Shown here piece by piece: positions 8,137 to 14,814 of a stretch of 14,814 nucleotides of DNA; the stretch's first letter is position 1; every line of letters begins with the position of its first letter. Both the position numbers and the translations under genes were made by a program. The notes beneath the pieces were generated by a model. It was not told the DNA's origin. It did not search any database and saw only the letters and a list, made by a program, of their open reading frames with translations. Source of the DNA: Alcaligenaceae bacterium UBA6179 (GTDB lineage Bacteria; Pseudomonadota; Gammaproteobacteria; Burkholderiales; Burkholderiaceae_B); the NCBI GenBank assembly GCA_002422175.1, contig DITR01000077.1, forward strand, positions 20,311 to 35,124, in the 5' to 3' direction.

Positions 8137-8222
8137 GAAGCTAAATGACTGGTTGTTGAATTGACAATTATCTTTCAGGTCAAGCTGAGCCTACAAAATG
8201 CTTGTCCTGTGCACCATAACCG

Positions 8223-8242
8223 AACATTCAAATATGAATGTT
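8223..8242. promoter_or_regulatory. Operator-like 8-4-8 inverted repeat
   Basis: AACATTCA (8223-8230) and TGAATGTT (8235-8242) form a perfect dyad around AATA. The 20-bp size and geometry suit a dimeric helix-turn-helix regulator. It lies downstream of the candidate tssF promoter, where a bound repressor could block elongation, or it may relate to an unseen promoter. Confidence 0.4.
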
Positions 8243-8292
8243 TATTTCACATGCTAAGGAAATCAATCGAAAAACGACAAATCTTCACAATT

Positions 8293-8338
8293 AACAAGAT
8301 GAATCCGTATGATTAAACAAGATGAATCCGTATGATTA
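8293..8338. repeat. Perfect tandem duplication of a 23-bp unit
   Basis: The unit at 8293-8315 is repeated without change at 8316-8338. It has the core GATGAATCCGTATGATTA. The match stops exactly at the unit boundaries, so it looks like one recent tandem duplication. Two copies 23 bp apart (about two helical turns) could place two regulator dimers on the same DNA face. Confidence 0.85.
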
Positions 8339-8343
8339 CAAAC

Positions 8344-8372
8344 GGGCACATATGGCACATGGTGATATGCCC
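8344..8372 (+). promoter_or_regulatory. Bulged hairpin in the possible tssF leader
   Basis: GGGCA, TAT and CAC on the left arm, separated by 2-nt bulges, pair with the continuous right arm GTGATATGCCC (8362-8372) around an ATG loop. That gives 11 base pairs. No T-tract follows, so it is not a terminator. It may be a leader structure if transcription starts near 8143. Confidence 0.3.
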
Positions 8373-8475
8373 CTAAACCACGACTCGCCATGATTGCTCA
8401 ACTGACATTGCTCTTAAGTTCGGTTAAAAATGGGGGGGTAAATTACCAAGTACCCATAAATATTTTAATGCTCTA

Positions 8476-8503
8476 TTAAGTTGAGTAACGGTGAGTAACT
8501 TAA
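8476..8503. promoter_or_regulatory. Composite inverted and direct repeat upstream of tssF
   Basis: TTAAGTT (8476-8482) and AACTTAA (8497-8503) are inverted arms. Between and overlapping them, TGAGTAAC occurs twice exactly 10 bp apart (8482 and 8492). The one-helical-turn spacing is typical of regulator-binding half-sites. It lies about 90-120 bp before the tssF start. Confidence 0.35.
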
Positions 8504-8593
8504 GAAGCGTAAGAGTTTTTTTCCGTTATTTTTTCTATAAAACTCATGTAATATCTGTTGCTATTCAATGACCTAATGTTTTTACGATGATTG

Positions 8594-10324
8594 ATGGCAA
8601 CTGACTTCAAGACAACCTATGCTGCTGAGTTGCGCCGGTTGCGGCACTATTCACAAGAGTTTGCTCGCGCAAACCCGGCTCTTGCCCCTATGCTGGGTGC
8701 TGTTTCTAGCGACCCTGATGTTGAGCGTTTGCTTGAAGGCGTGGCTTATCTTAACGGTCTAACATTACAAAAACTAGACGATGAGTTTCCCGAAATAGCA
8801 CAAGAACTTGCTGGCATGCTTGAGCCACAAATTTTGCGTCCTGTTCCGGCAGCCACAATGATTGTTTTTGAACCTAAGGCTGCACTTAAAGAATCTGCAA
8901 TTATTAAAGCAGGAACAGAACTAGCGTCCAACCCAATTGATGACGTTAGTTGCAAGTTTCGCACATCAACTGATCTTGTAGTCAATCAACTTGTGCTGAA
9001 TAGCGCACAAACCGACCAGCTTCCCTCAGGCGATTCTATTATTCGTCTAGAGTTTAAAGCTAACGCAAAATCAAGTGGTGTTGATTTGCCCGACACTATC
9101 AGGCTATTTTTAGGTGAAATGGCTGATACCGGCTCGACCATCATGATGTTGTTGCAAACCTATACAAAAAGTATTTTTATAGTTGATGGGCATGGTAATC
9201 GATTTGATATTTCAAGTTCTCTCAAATTCCCGGGGTTCGATGAACCATTACTGCCACTTCCTAAAAATGGTATTCCTGCATTTGGTTTGATACGCGAGTT
9301 GCTATCTTTTCCAGAAAAATTTTTGTTTGTTGAGTTCGTTGGCATCAACAAAAAAAATATTGTTGTACAGACTGAAGTTTTTGCAATTGAAATACGATTA
9401 TCAAAATCTACTCATGTTATTCCTCAATTAAGTACCAAGAGTTTTATATTGCATGTCACCCCAGCTTTGAACCTCTTTAATTTGTCTGCTGAGCCTATTC
9501 TGTTAGATCATGAAACACATGAATACTTAGTTTTGCCAGACGGGCTGTCTAGAAAGCATCATCAGATATTTTCTTTAGACTCGGTCAAGGGCGTCAGGCA
9601 AGGGCAGGCGCAACAAATTAATTATCAACCTTTTTCTCTTTTTCAATTTGGTTCTAATCAAAACGAGTCATCGTATCGTACGACTGTTAGACAAGCCAAC
9701 TCTGGCGACTGGGTTGAAACATTTATTTCTGTTGCTTACCCAATTGGTGACATACCCGTTGTCGAAACCTTGTCAATCGAAATGACATGTACCAATCGTT
9801 GGCTACCTGAATCATTAAAGCTGGGTGATGTGTGCCGTCCCACTAATTCATCACCCGAGCGTTGTTCGTTTAGAAATATCTCACCTATTAAAGGTGCAGT
9901 AGATGTGCTCACAGATGAAGCGCTGTTATGGGCTTTTATTGGGCATACAACCATGAATTTTATGTCACTCGGGTCAATAGAAACGCTAAGATCATTATTG
10001 CGTCTTTATGTTGGTTTTCGAACCAACGACCATGCGTCGCGTGCTGCCAATGATCGTCAAATTGATGGTATCTTGGCTCTACGTGTTTTGCCTGAAACGC
10101 GTCTGTATCGTGGGTCTGTTGTTCAAGGTCAATCTATACATATGCAATGCGATCAATCTAACTGGTCATCTGTGGGATCAATGTATCTTTGGGGGTGTGT
10201 TCTAGCCCGATTCTTTGCTAGTTACGCCACAATTAACGTATACACCCGGTTTGAATTAACCGATCGCAACACAGGAGTTGAATTTAAATGGCCACCAATG
10301 TTGGGCAACAAGCCGTTGATTTAA
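8594..10324 (+). CDS. tssF: TssF, T6SS baseplate wedge protein
   Basis: This 576-aa protein has the standard TssF length. N-terminal signatures are FKTTYAAELRRLRHYSQEFA (5-24), DPDVERLLEG (40-49) and LEPQILRP (76-83). The middle has FPEKFLFVEF (239-248) and VTPALNLFNLSAEPI (288-302), and a conserved CTN-x-LP block starts near 399. In the family, two TssF with one TssG form the baseplate wedge core that holds VgrG and connects to TssK. I use ATG 8594; a TTG directly before it (8591) is possible, and a TGA at 8588 forbids anything longer. No Shine-Dalgarno sequence is visible, and an out-of-frame ATG at 8587 opens a five-codon frame overlapping the start. It overlaps tssG by 37 bp. Confidence 0.96.
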   Translation: MATDFKTTYAAELRRLRHYSQEFARANPALAPMLGAVSSDPDVERLLEGVAYLNGLTLQKLDDEFPEIAQELAGMLEPQILRPVPAATMIVFEPKAALKESAIIKAGTELASNPIDDVSCKFRTSTDLVVNQLVLNSAQTDQLPSGDSIIRLEFKANAKSSGVDLPDTIRLFLGEMADTGSTIMMLLQTYTKSIFIVDGHGNRFDISSSLKFPGFDEPLLPLPKNGIPAFGLIRELLSFPEKFLFVEFVGINKKNIVVQTEVFAIEIRLSKSTHVIPQLSTKSFILHVTPALNLFNLSAEPILLDHETHEYLVLPDGLSRKHHQIFSLDSVKGVRQGQAQQINYQPFSLFQFGSNQNESSYRTTVRQANSGDWVETFISVAYPIGDIPVVETLSIEMTCTNRWLPESLKLGDVCRPTNSSPERCSFRNISPIKGAVDVLTDEALLWAFIGHTTMNFMSLGSIETLRSLLRLYVGFRTNDHASRAANDRQIDGILALRVLPETRLYRGSVVQGQSIHMQCDQSNWSSVGSMYLWGCVLARFFASYATINVYTRFELTDRNTGVEFKWPPMLGNKPLI

Positions 10325-11295
10325 ATGATCGGTTGCTCAACACGAGTAACCAATATTCTTTTTTTCAGGCCAATAGATTGTTGCGTTTGCTTTCAAACGC
10401 TCATGGCACTTCTTCAGCAAATGCCCTTCGAACTCGCCCAACACTTGGTTTAGGCTTTCCGAAATCAGACATTCAAAGCATTGAACCCAAAGAGGGTGGT
10501 GGCTATCGTATGTCAGCCAATTTCCTTGGTTTGTACGGCGTAGATTCACCATTACCCACTTTTTATACAGAAGATTTGTTACATGAACAGTCTGATGGAT
10601 ATGGGGTAAATCGAGAATTTTTAGACATTTTTGCTCAGTCTTTGTACCCACTTTTTTTTCGTGCGTGGTTAAAGCCTCGAGTCAGCCTTCGGATCATCGA
10701 GTTCGAAGATTCACGAATGCTCGATATTTTGTACTCTCTGGTTGGCGTACCTGAGCCTAAACGTTATTTAAAACAACCTGGTATTGCATCTCTTTTAAAC
10801 TGTGCTGCTTTATATAGTCAACAAATTCGGTCTGCATCTGGGTTACAAGCCATTATTGAGGCCACCTTTTCAAGCGTTGTTGTGGAAGTTAAACAATTGC
10901 AGCGAGTCATGGTTCAAATTCCACCAGATCAGAAACTTTTGCTTGGCGTGCAAGCTTGCATCTTGGGGGAAACAAGTCACTTGGGTTCTCATTGTCAATC
11001 TATGGGTGGTGTAACCATCAGTTTAGAAGAGGTTGATGCTGAATTGTTTCGTGCTTTATTGCCAGGTGGTATTGAGTTTGAACGCCTTCGCTTTTTAGTA
11101 GACTATTATTTAATTGAACCTTTACCTGTTCGGGTTGAATTGTCGCTCAATAAAAGACATATTCAATCAACTCAATTAGCAAGTGAGGAATGGGGTCAGT
11201 TGGGTCATGACACGTGGTTATTGCCAAATACCTATCATGATTCGGTAAAAACGTTCTTTGAGTTACCCATTCGAAACCACAAAATATATGCATGA
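10288..11295 (+). CDS. tssG: TssG, T6SS baseplate wedge protein
   Basis: This 335-aa protein is of normal TssG length. The family signatures FFQANRLL (25-32) and NFLGLYGVDSPLP (78-90) are present, and the C-terminal third has the usual LVDYYLIEPLPVRVEL stretch and the GQLGHDTWL motif. TssG forms a heterotrimer with two TssF in each wedge. The ATG at 10288 lies inside the end of tssF and is preceded by AGGAG at 10273-10277, 10 nt upstream. The 37-bp overlap strongly implies translational coupling with tssF. Confidence 0.95.
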   Translation: MATNVGQQAVDLNDRLLNTSNQYSFFQANRLLRLLSNAHGTSSANALRTRPTLGLGFPKSDIQSIEPKEGGGYRMSANFLGLYGVDSPLPTFYTEDLLHEQSDGYGVNREFLDIFAQSLYPLFFRAWLKPRVSLRIIEFEDSRMLDILYSLVGVPEPKRYLKQPGIASLLNCAALYSQQIRSASGLQAIIEATFSSVVVEVKQLQRVMVQIPPDQKLLLGVQACILGETSHLGSHCQSMGGVTISLEEVDAELFRALLPGGIEFERLRFLVDYYLIEPLPVRVELSLNKRHIQSTQLASEEWGQLGHDTWLLPNTYHDSVKTFFELPIRNHKIYA

Positions 11296-11394
11296 AATTT
11301 TATTTTTATTCATTAAATTAAGTTCGGTCGCTTCTGAATTTAAGTCGTATTTAATCAAAAACCTTCATGTTGTCATTCTAATACGGAGACGCAA
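11296..11394 (+). other. 99-bp gap between tssG and vgrG
   Basis: An AT-rich spacer in an otherwise tight operon. It holds the vgrG ribosome site and an 11-mer TTAAGTTCGGT (11318-11328) that also occurs at 8414-8424 in the divergent spacer. I see no convincing promoter or terminator. Confidence 0.4.
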
Positions 11395-12990
11395 TTGGCC
11401 AATATATTTGATGGTCTGAACGATGAAATACGATTTGCGTTTAAGTCAACCGCATCGAATGCACCTAATTTTGATGTTATTTCTTTTGAGGGTGAAGAGG
11501 GGCTGTCAAAGCTATTTCGTTTTGACATCACGTTAGTAACGACATCAACACAGGTCGATCTAAAAAGCCTACTGAATGCGTCTGCAACTTTTGCAACCCG
11601 AACAACAACTGGGTCTGTTTACACGCCATATCATGGTATTTTGTGTGAAGTAGAACAGGTTGGTCAGATTGATCAATACCTGTTTTACCGAGTCGTTTTT
11701 GTTCCCGCAGTTTGGAAATTAACACTTACAGAAATCAATGAAATATATTTAGACGAACTATCCATTCCAGATTTAATTTCAAAAATATTGCGAGACAATG
11801 GCTTTTCAAATTCTGATTTTAAAATGGTACTTAAAAACGCTTCGGCCTATCGTAAACGAAGTTTTATTTGTCAATACCAAGAGAGCTTACTTAGTTTTAT
11901 TTGCCGATTGATGGAAAAAGAAGGGTTGTATTTTTATTTTGAGCAAAGCTCAGATAGTGTGCAATTAGCCATCGTTGACTACAAAGAAGCGCATATAGCC
12001 GAATCGTTAGCAATTTCTTATACCCCTCGTGAAAACATTCAAACAGCTCAGCTTGATCAAGCTGTATCAGCTTTTTCACAACAACTTCGGCAAGTTTCAG
12101 CGACGATAGTTGTTCAAGACTTTGACTATAGACAAGCGTCGCTCGCTGATGGCCTCAAGGCTCAAGTGAGTGTAACCAATGGCCAGACGGGGGAAGTCAT
12201 GTTTTATGGTGACAACATTCGAACCGAATCTGAGGCAAGTCGCTTAGCAACTGTTCGCGCGCAACAAATAGAATGTCAATATGAAGTTTTTAATGGTGAA
12301 TCACCTGCTGTGGGTATTAGGTCCGGTTACTTTATTAATTTATCTCGTCACTACCAAAATTCTTGTAATGATAAGTTTTTAATTACTTCTATGAGTCACC
12401 GTGGTTCTCAAGTGGGTGTTGTGTTGTCAGGTCAAACAACTGCTTTTAACCAAAGTGAAACGGCTACAGTCTATTTTGCTAAGTTCAAAGCCATACGTGC
12501 TTCTCAACAATTTCGTGCTGAATCTATCACACTGAAACCTATTATTTCAGGCGTCTTAAGTGGCGTGATAGACAGTGAGGGATCAGGAAAAACGGCAGAG
12601 TTAAATGAGTATGGTCAATACAAAGTGCAATTTCTATTTGATTCATCTACAAAAGCAGCTAATAAGGGTTCAGCCTGGATTCGATTAGCCGCAACATACA
12701 CCGGTAGTGGTCATGGCATGCACTTTCCCTTACTCAAGGGTACTGAAGTATTAGTGGCTTTTGCAGGAGGTGACCCAGATCAACCCGTGATTATTGGCAG
12801 TGCAGCAAACTCTGAAAACCCTAACGTGGTTATTGATCAAAACGCGCAGACTAACGGCTTTAAAACTGTATCAGGTAATTTAATTACGCTTGAAGATGAT
12901 GATGCCACACAAGGTATTACGATTCATTCACCTGCAGGTGGAACTTACCTTTACATGGGGCAATTTCCAAAACCAAAACAGGAAAGCTAA
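11395..12990 (+). CDS. vgrG: VgrG/TssI spike protein, short form without C-terminal extension
   Basis: This 531-aa protein has a gp27/gp44-like part (about 1-360) with the family motif YRKRSFICQYQES and then RLMEKEGLYFYFE (together 152-183). A gp5-like OB-fold region (about 380-475) carries GTEVLVAFAGGDPDQPVIIGS at 449-469. VgrG trimers form the puncturing spike on the Hcp tube. The start is TTG at 11395, supported by GGAG at 11385-11388 with a 6-nt gap. No in-frame ATG lies nearby, and the next Met is at residue 143. Oddly, the protein ends about 60 residues after the OB motif, with GGTYLYMG and a short polar tail, so the long beta-helical needle of typical VgrG is missing or very short. No effector domain is fused. 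The next gene may supply the missing tail. Confidence 0.95.
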   Translation: MANIFDGLNDEIRFAFKSTASNAPNFDVISFEGEEGLSKLFRFDITLVTTSTQVDLKSLLNASATFATRTTTGSVYTPYHGILCEVEQVGQIDQYLFYRVVFVPAVWKLTLTEINEIYLDELSIPDLISKILRDNGFSNSDFKMVLKNASAYRKRSFICQYQESLLSFICRLMEKEGLYFYFEQSSDSVQLAIVDYKEAHIAESLAISYTPRENIQTAQLDQAVSAFSQQLRQVSATIVVQDFDYRQASLADGLKAQVSVTNGQTGEVMFYGDNIRTESEASRLATVRAQQIECQYEVFNGESPAVGIRSGYFINLSRHYQNSCNDKFLITSMSHRGSQVGVVLSGQTTAFNQSETATVYFAKFKAIRASQQFRAESITLKPIISGVLSGVIDSEGSGKTAELNEYGQYKVQFLFDSSTKAANKGSAWIRLAATYTGSGHGMHFPLLKGTEVLVAFAGGDPDQPVIIGSAANSENPNVVIDQNAQTNGFKTVSGNLITLEDDDATQGITIHSPAGGTYLYMGQFPKPKQES

Positions 12991-13088
12991 GTAAACTTAT
13001 TAATAGTTTTAATTTAAAAAGTTGTACTGGTCAAAACAAGAACGCAGTTAAATTTTGCAAAACCTTGAACCCTTAATAGAAGAGCGAC

Positions 13089-14258
13089 ATGGCAACAGAT
13101 TACGGTTTAGCAAAAATATCAAATGGTACGCATTATGAAGAACACGTAGGTGAAATGATAAGCCTAGTTTTTGGCGAGCGTCTTGGCTATGTGGGTAGTA
13201 ATCAAAATAATGTTGTGGCCTCTATAGACTCAGCATTTCAATTGGCTAAGGTTAATCAAACAGGTTTAGATACACACACATCGCTTCAACAAGTTGACGA
13301 TATACGATACGTAAAGGGTATGGCCATCGATGTTGCACAAATGGGTGGTGGTTCTTATGAGCAATCATTTGGCATTACGGCGGGCTCATCAGACGCAAGT
13401 GTTTTTAACGATATTTTTTCATACGTAAACGACAATGTCTTTGCAAAAGCTTCCAAAATTGCAACAAGCTTAGCTGATGTCAGGTCTGTCATTCCCAGCT
13501 CGGTAGGTGACCTTCACATTGAAAAGGAAGGTGAGTTGGGTGTTGATAAAGCCGTGGGTTTCGGCACAGACTTAGTCTCTATTGTTGATCAAATTACCAA
13601 AAATGTTTTACCAAAAATAATTTCAACCTATCAGCAAATGAACCCTTATTCCGCGTTGACCATTACTGACCAGTCAAACGCATTTGTGGGAACTCGTGGC
13701 GGAAATGGTTCAAATGGTTCTGTCGGCATACTTATGTCACCGACAGGTTTTACATTATCAGCCGATGCATCAAACCGAGCATTCACTAAAACAAATAACT
13801 TAGTTACAAATTTCAGTGGTGATGCAGCCTTATCACTGCAGGCCACAACAAGTGATGCCACGCTGGCTGTAACCGCTTCAGTCATTAATACGACAACAGA
13901 AAAATCAAGTAGTGAAAAGACAGCATCGTCTCAAACTGCAACGCAATATTCACTTGAAACTGTAAACGGGCAGTCTAAGACTTCAGTCAATATGAGTTCA
14001 TCAACCATGACACTTGAAGCGGCTCAAAGTAGTGGTTCGGGTTCAATTCAGTTGCAAAGCAGCCAAGTTAAAGGCTCAGTCGGGTCTAACACTAGCCTTA
14101 TTTTGTCAGATGCATCTGGCACACTAGAGTACAAGAGCACCAGTTCAAAAGTGGTTATTTCATCTTCAAGTGCCAAGCTTTCTTTTGGTTCATGTAATGT
14201 TACAGTTGACGCCGGTGGGGTTGCCATTAATGGCAGTAATCTTAAGGTGCTTATGTGA
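13089..14258 (+). CDS. Unrecognised 389-aa Ser/Thr-rich protein, possible detached VgrG tail/needle
   Basis: I do not recognise this as a named family. Residues 13-46 (THYEEHVGEMISLVFGERLG, then YVGSNQNNVV) read like the tail segments that follow the OB domain in long VgrG proteins. Residues 100-190 are mostly helical, with heptad-like spacing around DLVSIVDQITKNVLPKI. From about 195 to the end it is Gly/Ser/Thr-rich with alternating hydrophobic residues, as in beta-helix or beta-prism repeats, ending VTVDAGGVAINGSNLKVLM, very like the ends of gp5C/DUF2345-type VgrG tails. There is no signal peptide or membrane segment. AGAAGAG lies 4 nt before the ATG, so it has its own ribosome site. It lies 98 bp after vgrG in a different frame and overlaps the DUF2169 gene by 4 bp. 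A spike extension or a cargo-docking protein is inferred; a DUF3540-like role or an effector is an alternative. Confidence 0.85.
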   Translation: MATDYGLAKISNGTHYEEHVGEMISLVFGERLGYVGSNQNNVVASIDSAFQLAKVNQTGLDTHTSLQQVDDIRYVKGMAIDVAQMGGGSYEQSFGITAGSSDASVFNDIFSYVNDNVFAKASKIATSLADVRSVIPSSVGDLHIEKEGELGVDKAVGFGTDLVSIVDQITKNVLPKIISTYQQMNPYSALTITDQSNAFVGTRGGNGSNGSVGILMSPTGFTLSADASNRAFTKTNNLVTNFSGDAALSLQATTSDATLAVTASVINTTTEKSSSEKTASSQTATQYSLETVNGQSKTSVNMSSSTMTLEAAQSSGSGSIQLQSSQVKGSVGSNTSLILSDASGTLEYKSTSSKVVISSSSAKLSFGSCNVTVDAGGVAINGSNLKVLM

Positions 14259-14814
14259 AAATCTTTAACCCACCTGCAACTGAAGTCACTTACCGCGCTT
14301 TTTCTTTAGCACCCAAAAAATATTCTTTGTCAGTTGCTGTGTTGGTTAGGTTTAATCTGCATCCAGACGGTGAGCCTAAACCTGATTCAAAGTCCCCTGT
14401 ATGGGACGTTCTAAAACCTGCAATGAAGGGGTATGCAACCTATGATGAAGGTTGGCCGAAATTGTTGGGTGAATATATCGTCTTCGGCGCTGCTTATTTA
14501 CCTTCTGCGCAAGCGCCTCAGCCTATTTCAGCAGTTGTATCAGTTGGCGATTTAAGTAAATGTCTAGCTATTTTTGGTGACCGTCATTTTAATGCCACAG
14601 GCATTTCAACTGATCCTGGCACTTTTGATCGCATGCCCATCACACCTCAAAATGCCTTTGGAGGTGAATCTTTTCCGATGAATCCTTATGGTAAAGGGGC
14701 AAATGTTGTGAAAGGGCAAACAGGTGAAATGCTGCGTCAATTACCCAATATCGAGTTTCCCAATGCATTGATGACTTCGACTTCTACCCAAACCCCAGTC
14801 GCAGGCTTTTGGCC
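14255..14814 (+). CDS. DUF2169-domain protein, probable T6SS cargo-loading adaptor (C-terminus cut off by window edge)
   Basis: The frame is open from GTG 14255 to the window edge, giving 186 residues that begin MKIFNPPATEVTYRAFSLA. The second half carries the DUF2169 hallmarks: PITPQNAFGG followed by MNPYGKG, then RQLPNIEFPNA and PVAGFWP. DUF2169 proteins are encoded beside vgrG, PAAR and effector genes and act as adaptors or chaperones that place effectors on the spike. The GTG overlaps the preceding stop codon by 4 bp (GTGA), with AAGG 7 nt upstream, so translation is likely coupled to the 389-aa gene. Family assignment is confident from the motifs; the particular cargo is not visible in the window. 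Confidence 0.88.
   Translation, partial: MKIFNPPATEVTYRAFSLAPKKYSLSVAVLVRFNLHPDGEPKPDSKSPVWDVLKPAMKGYATYDEGWPKLLGEYIVFGAAYLPSAQAPQPISAVVSVGDLSKCLAIFGDRHFNATGISTDPGTFDRMPITPQNAFGGESFPMNPYGKGANVVKGQTGEMLRQLPNIEFPNALMTSTSTQTPVAGFW

Larger units (their letters stand above)
7883..8593. other. 711-bp AT-rich divergent regulatory spacer between tssB and tssF
   Basis: No coding sequence is supportable here; only a few frames of under 20 codons exist. The region must hold the promoters for both T6SS blocks. It contains the tssB ribosome site, a perfect 9-bp inverted repeat with a T6 loop (8076-8099), a sigma-70-like promoter facing tssF (8108-8136), an 8-4-8 inverted repeat (8223-8242), a perfect 23-bp tandem duplication (8293-8338), a bulged hairpin (8344-8372), a G7 run (8432-8438) and a composite repeat (8476-8503). 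These are listed separately. No tRNA, sRNA or CRISPR structure was recognised. Confidence 0.8.

Noticed and set aside
8293..8338. CRISPR array
   Set aside because: Only two abutting copies with no spacer between them and no cas genes.
8353..8370. Sigma-54-like TGGCAC ... TGC box
   Set aside because: The GG-to-GC distance is 13 nt instead of the required 10, and there is no TTGC element.
8497..8522. Rho-independent terminator before tssF, because of a TAAG stem and T-run
   Set aside because: The stem is only about six weak pairs with a bulge and almost no GC; a terminator here would also block the tssF operon.
12991..13088. vgrG and the 389-aa gene as one frameshifted VgrG
   Set aside because: The 98-bp gap is non-coding in appearance, the frames differ, and the second gene has its own AGAAGAG site before ATG. 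They look like two real genes, though an ancient split remains possible.

Overview
The window is part of a type VI secretion system (T6SS) gene cluster from an AT-rich proteobacterium. Beta- or gammaproteobacterial origin is the best guess, from the style of the Tss proteins and the mixed ATG/TTG/GTG starts. I cannot name a genus from sequence alone.

Layout. Two gene blocks point away from each other around a 711-bp AT-rich spacer (7883-8593). The left, minus-strand block reads tssB - tssC - hcp - tssE - tssH/clpV - unknown 263-aa gene - tssA (C-terminus cut by the window edge). It encodes the sheath, the inner tube, the baseplate wedge protein TssE, the sheath-recycling ATPase and the cap/assembly protein. 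The right, plus-strand block reads tssF - tssG - vgrG - unknown 389-aa gene - DUF2169 gene (C-terminus cut by the window edge). It encodes the other baseplate proteins, the spike, and what looks like a spike-extension/effector-loading module. The membrane-complex genes tssJ, tssL, tssM and the baseplate gene tssK are not present and presumably lie outside the window.

How it works together (known for the families). TssE, TssF, TssG and VgrG form the baseplate and spike. Hcp stacks into the tube, and TssB/TssC polymerise around it with TssA guiding growth. Contraction fires the tube and spike, and TssH/ClpV then disassembles the spent sheath. DUF2169 proteins are adaptors that help load cargo onto the spike.

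Most interesting points. (1) VgrG is short and ends soon after its gp5-like OB domain. The next gene encodes a 389-aa Ser/Thr-rich, beta-repeat protein that looks like a detached VgrG tail/needle, followed by an overlapping DUF2169 adaptor gene. (2) A conserved-looking but unrecognised 263-aa protein sits between tssH and tssA. (3) A near-perfect 33-bp palindrome lies just upstream of hcp, whose correct start is inside a longer open frame. (4) The spacer before tssA consists of four 13-bp tandem repeats. (5) The divergent spacer holds a good sigma-70-like promoter, a perfect 23-bp tandem duplication and several inverted repeats, giving tssF a possible leader of about 450 nt.
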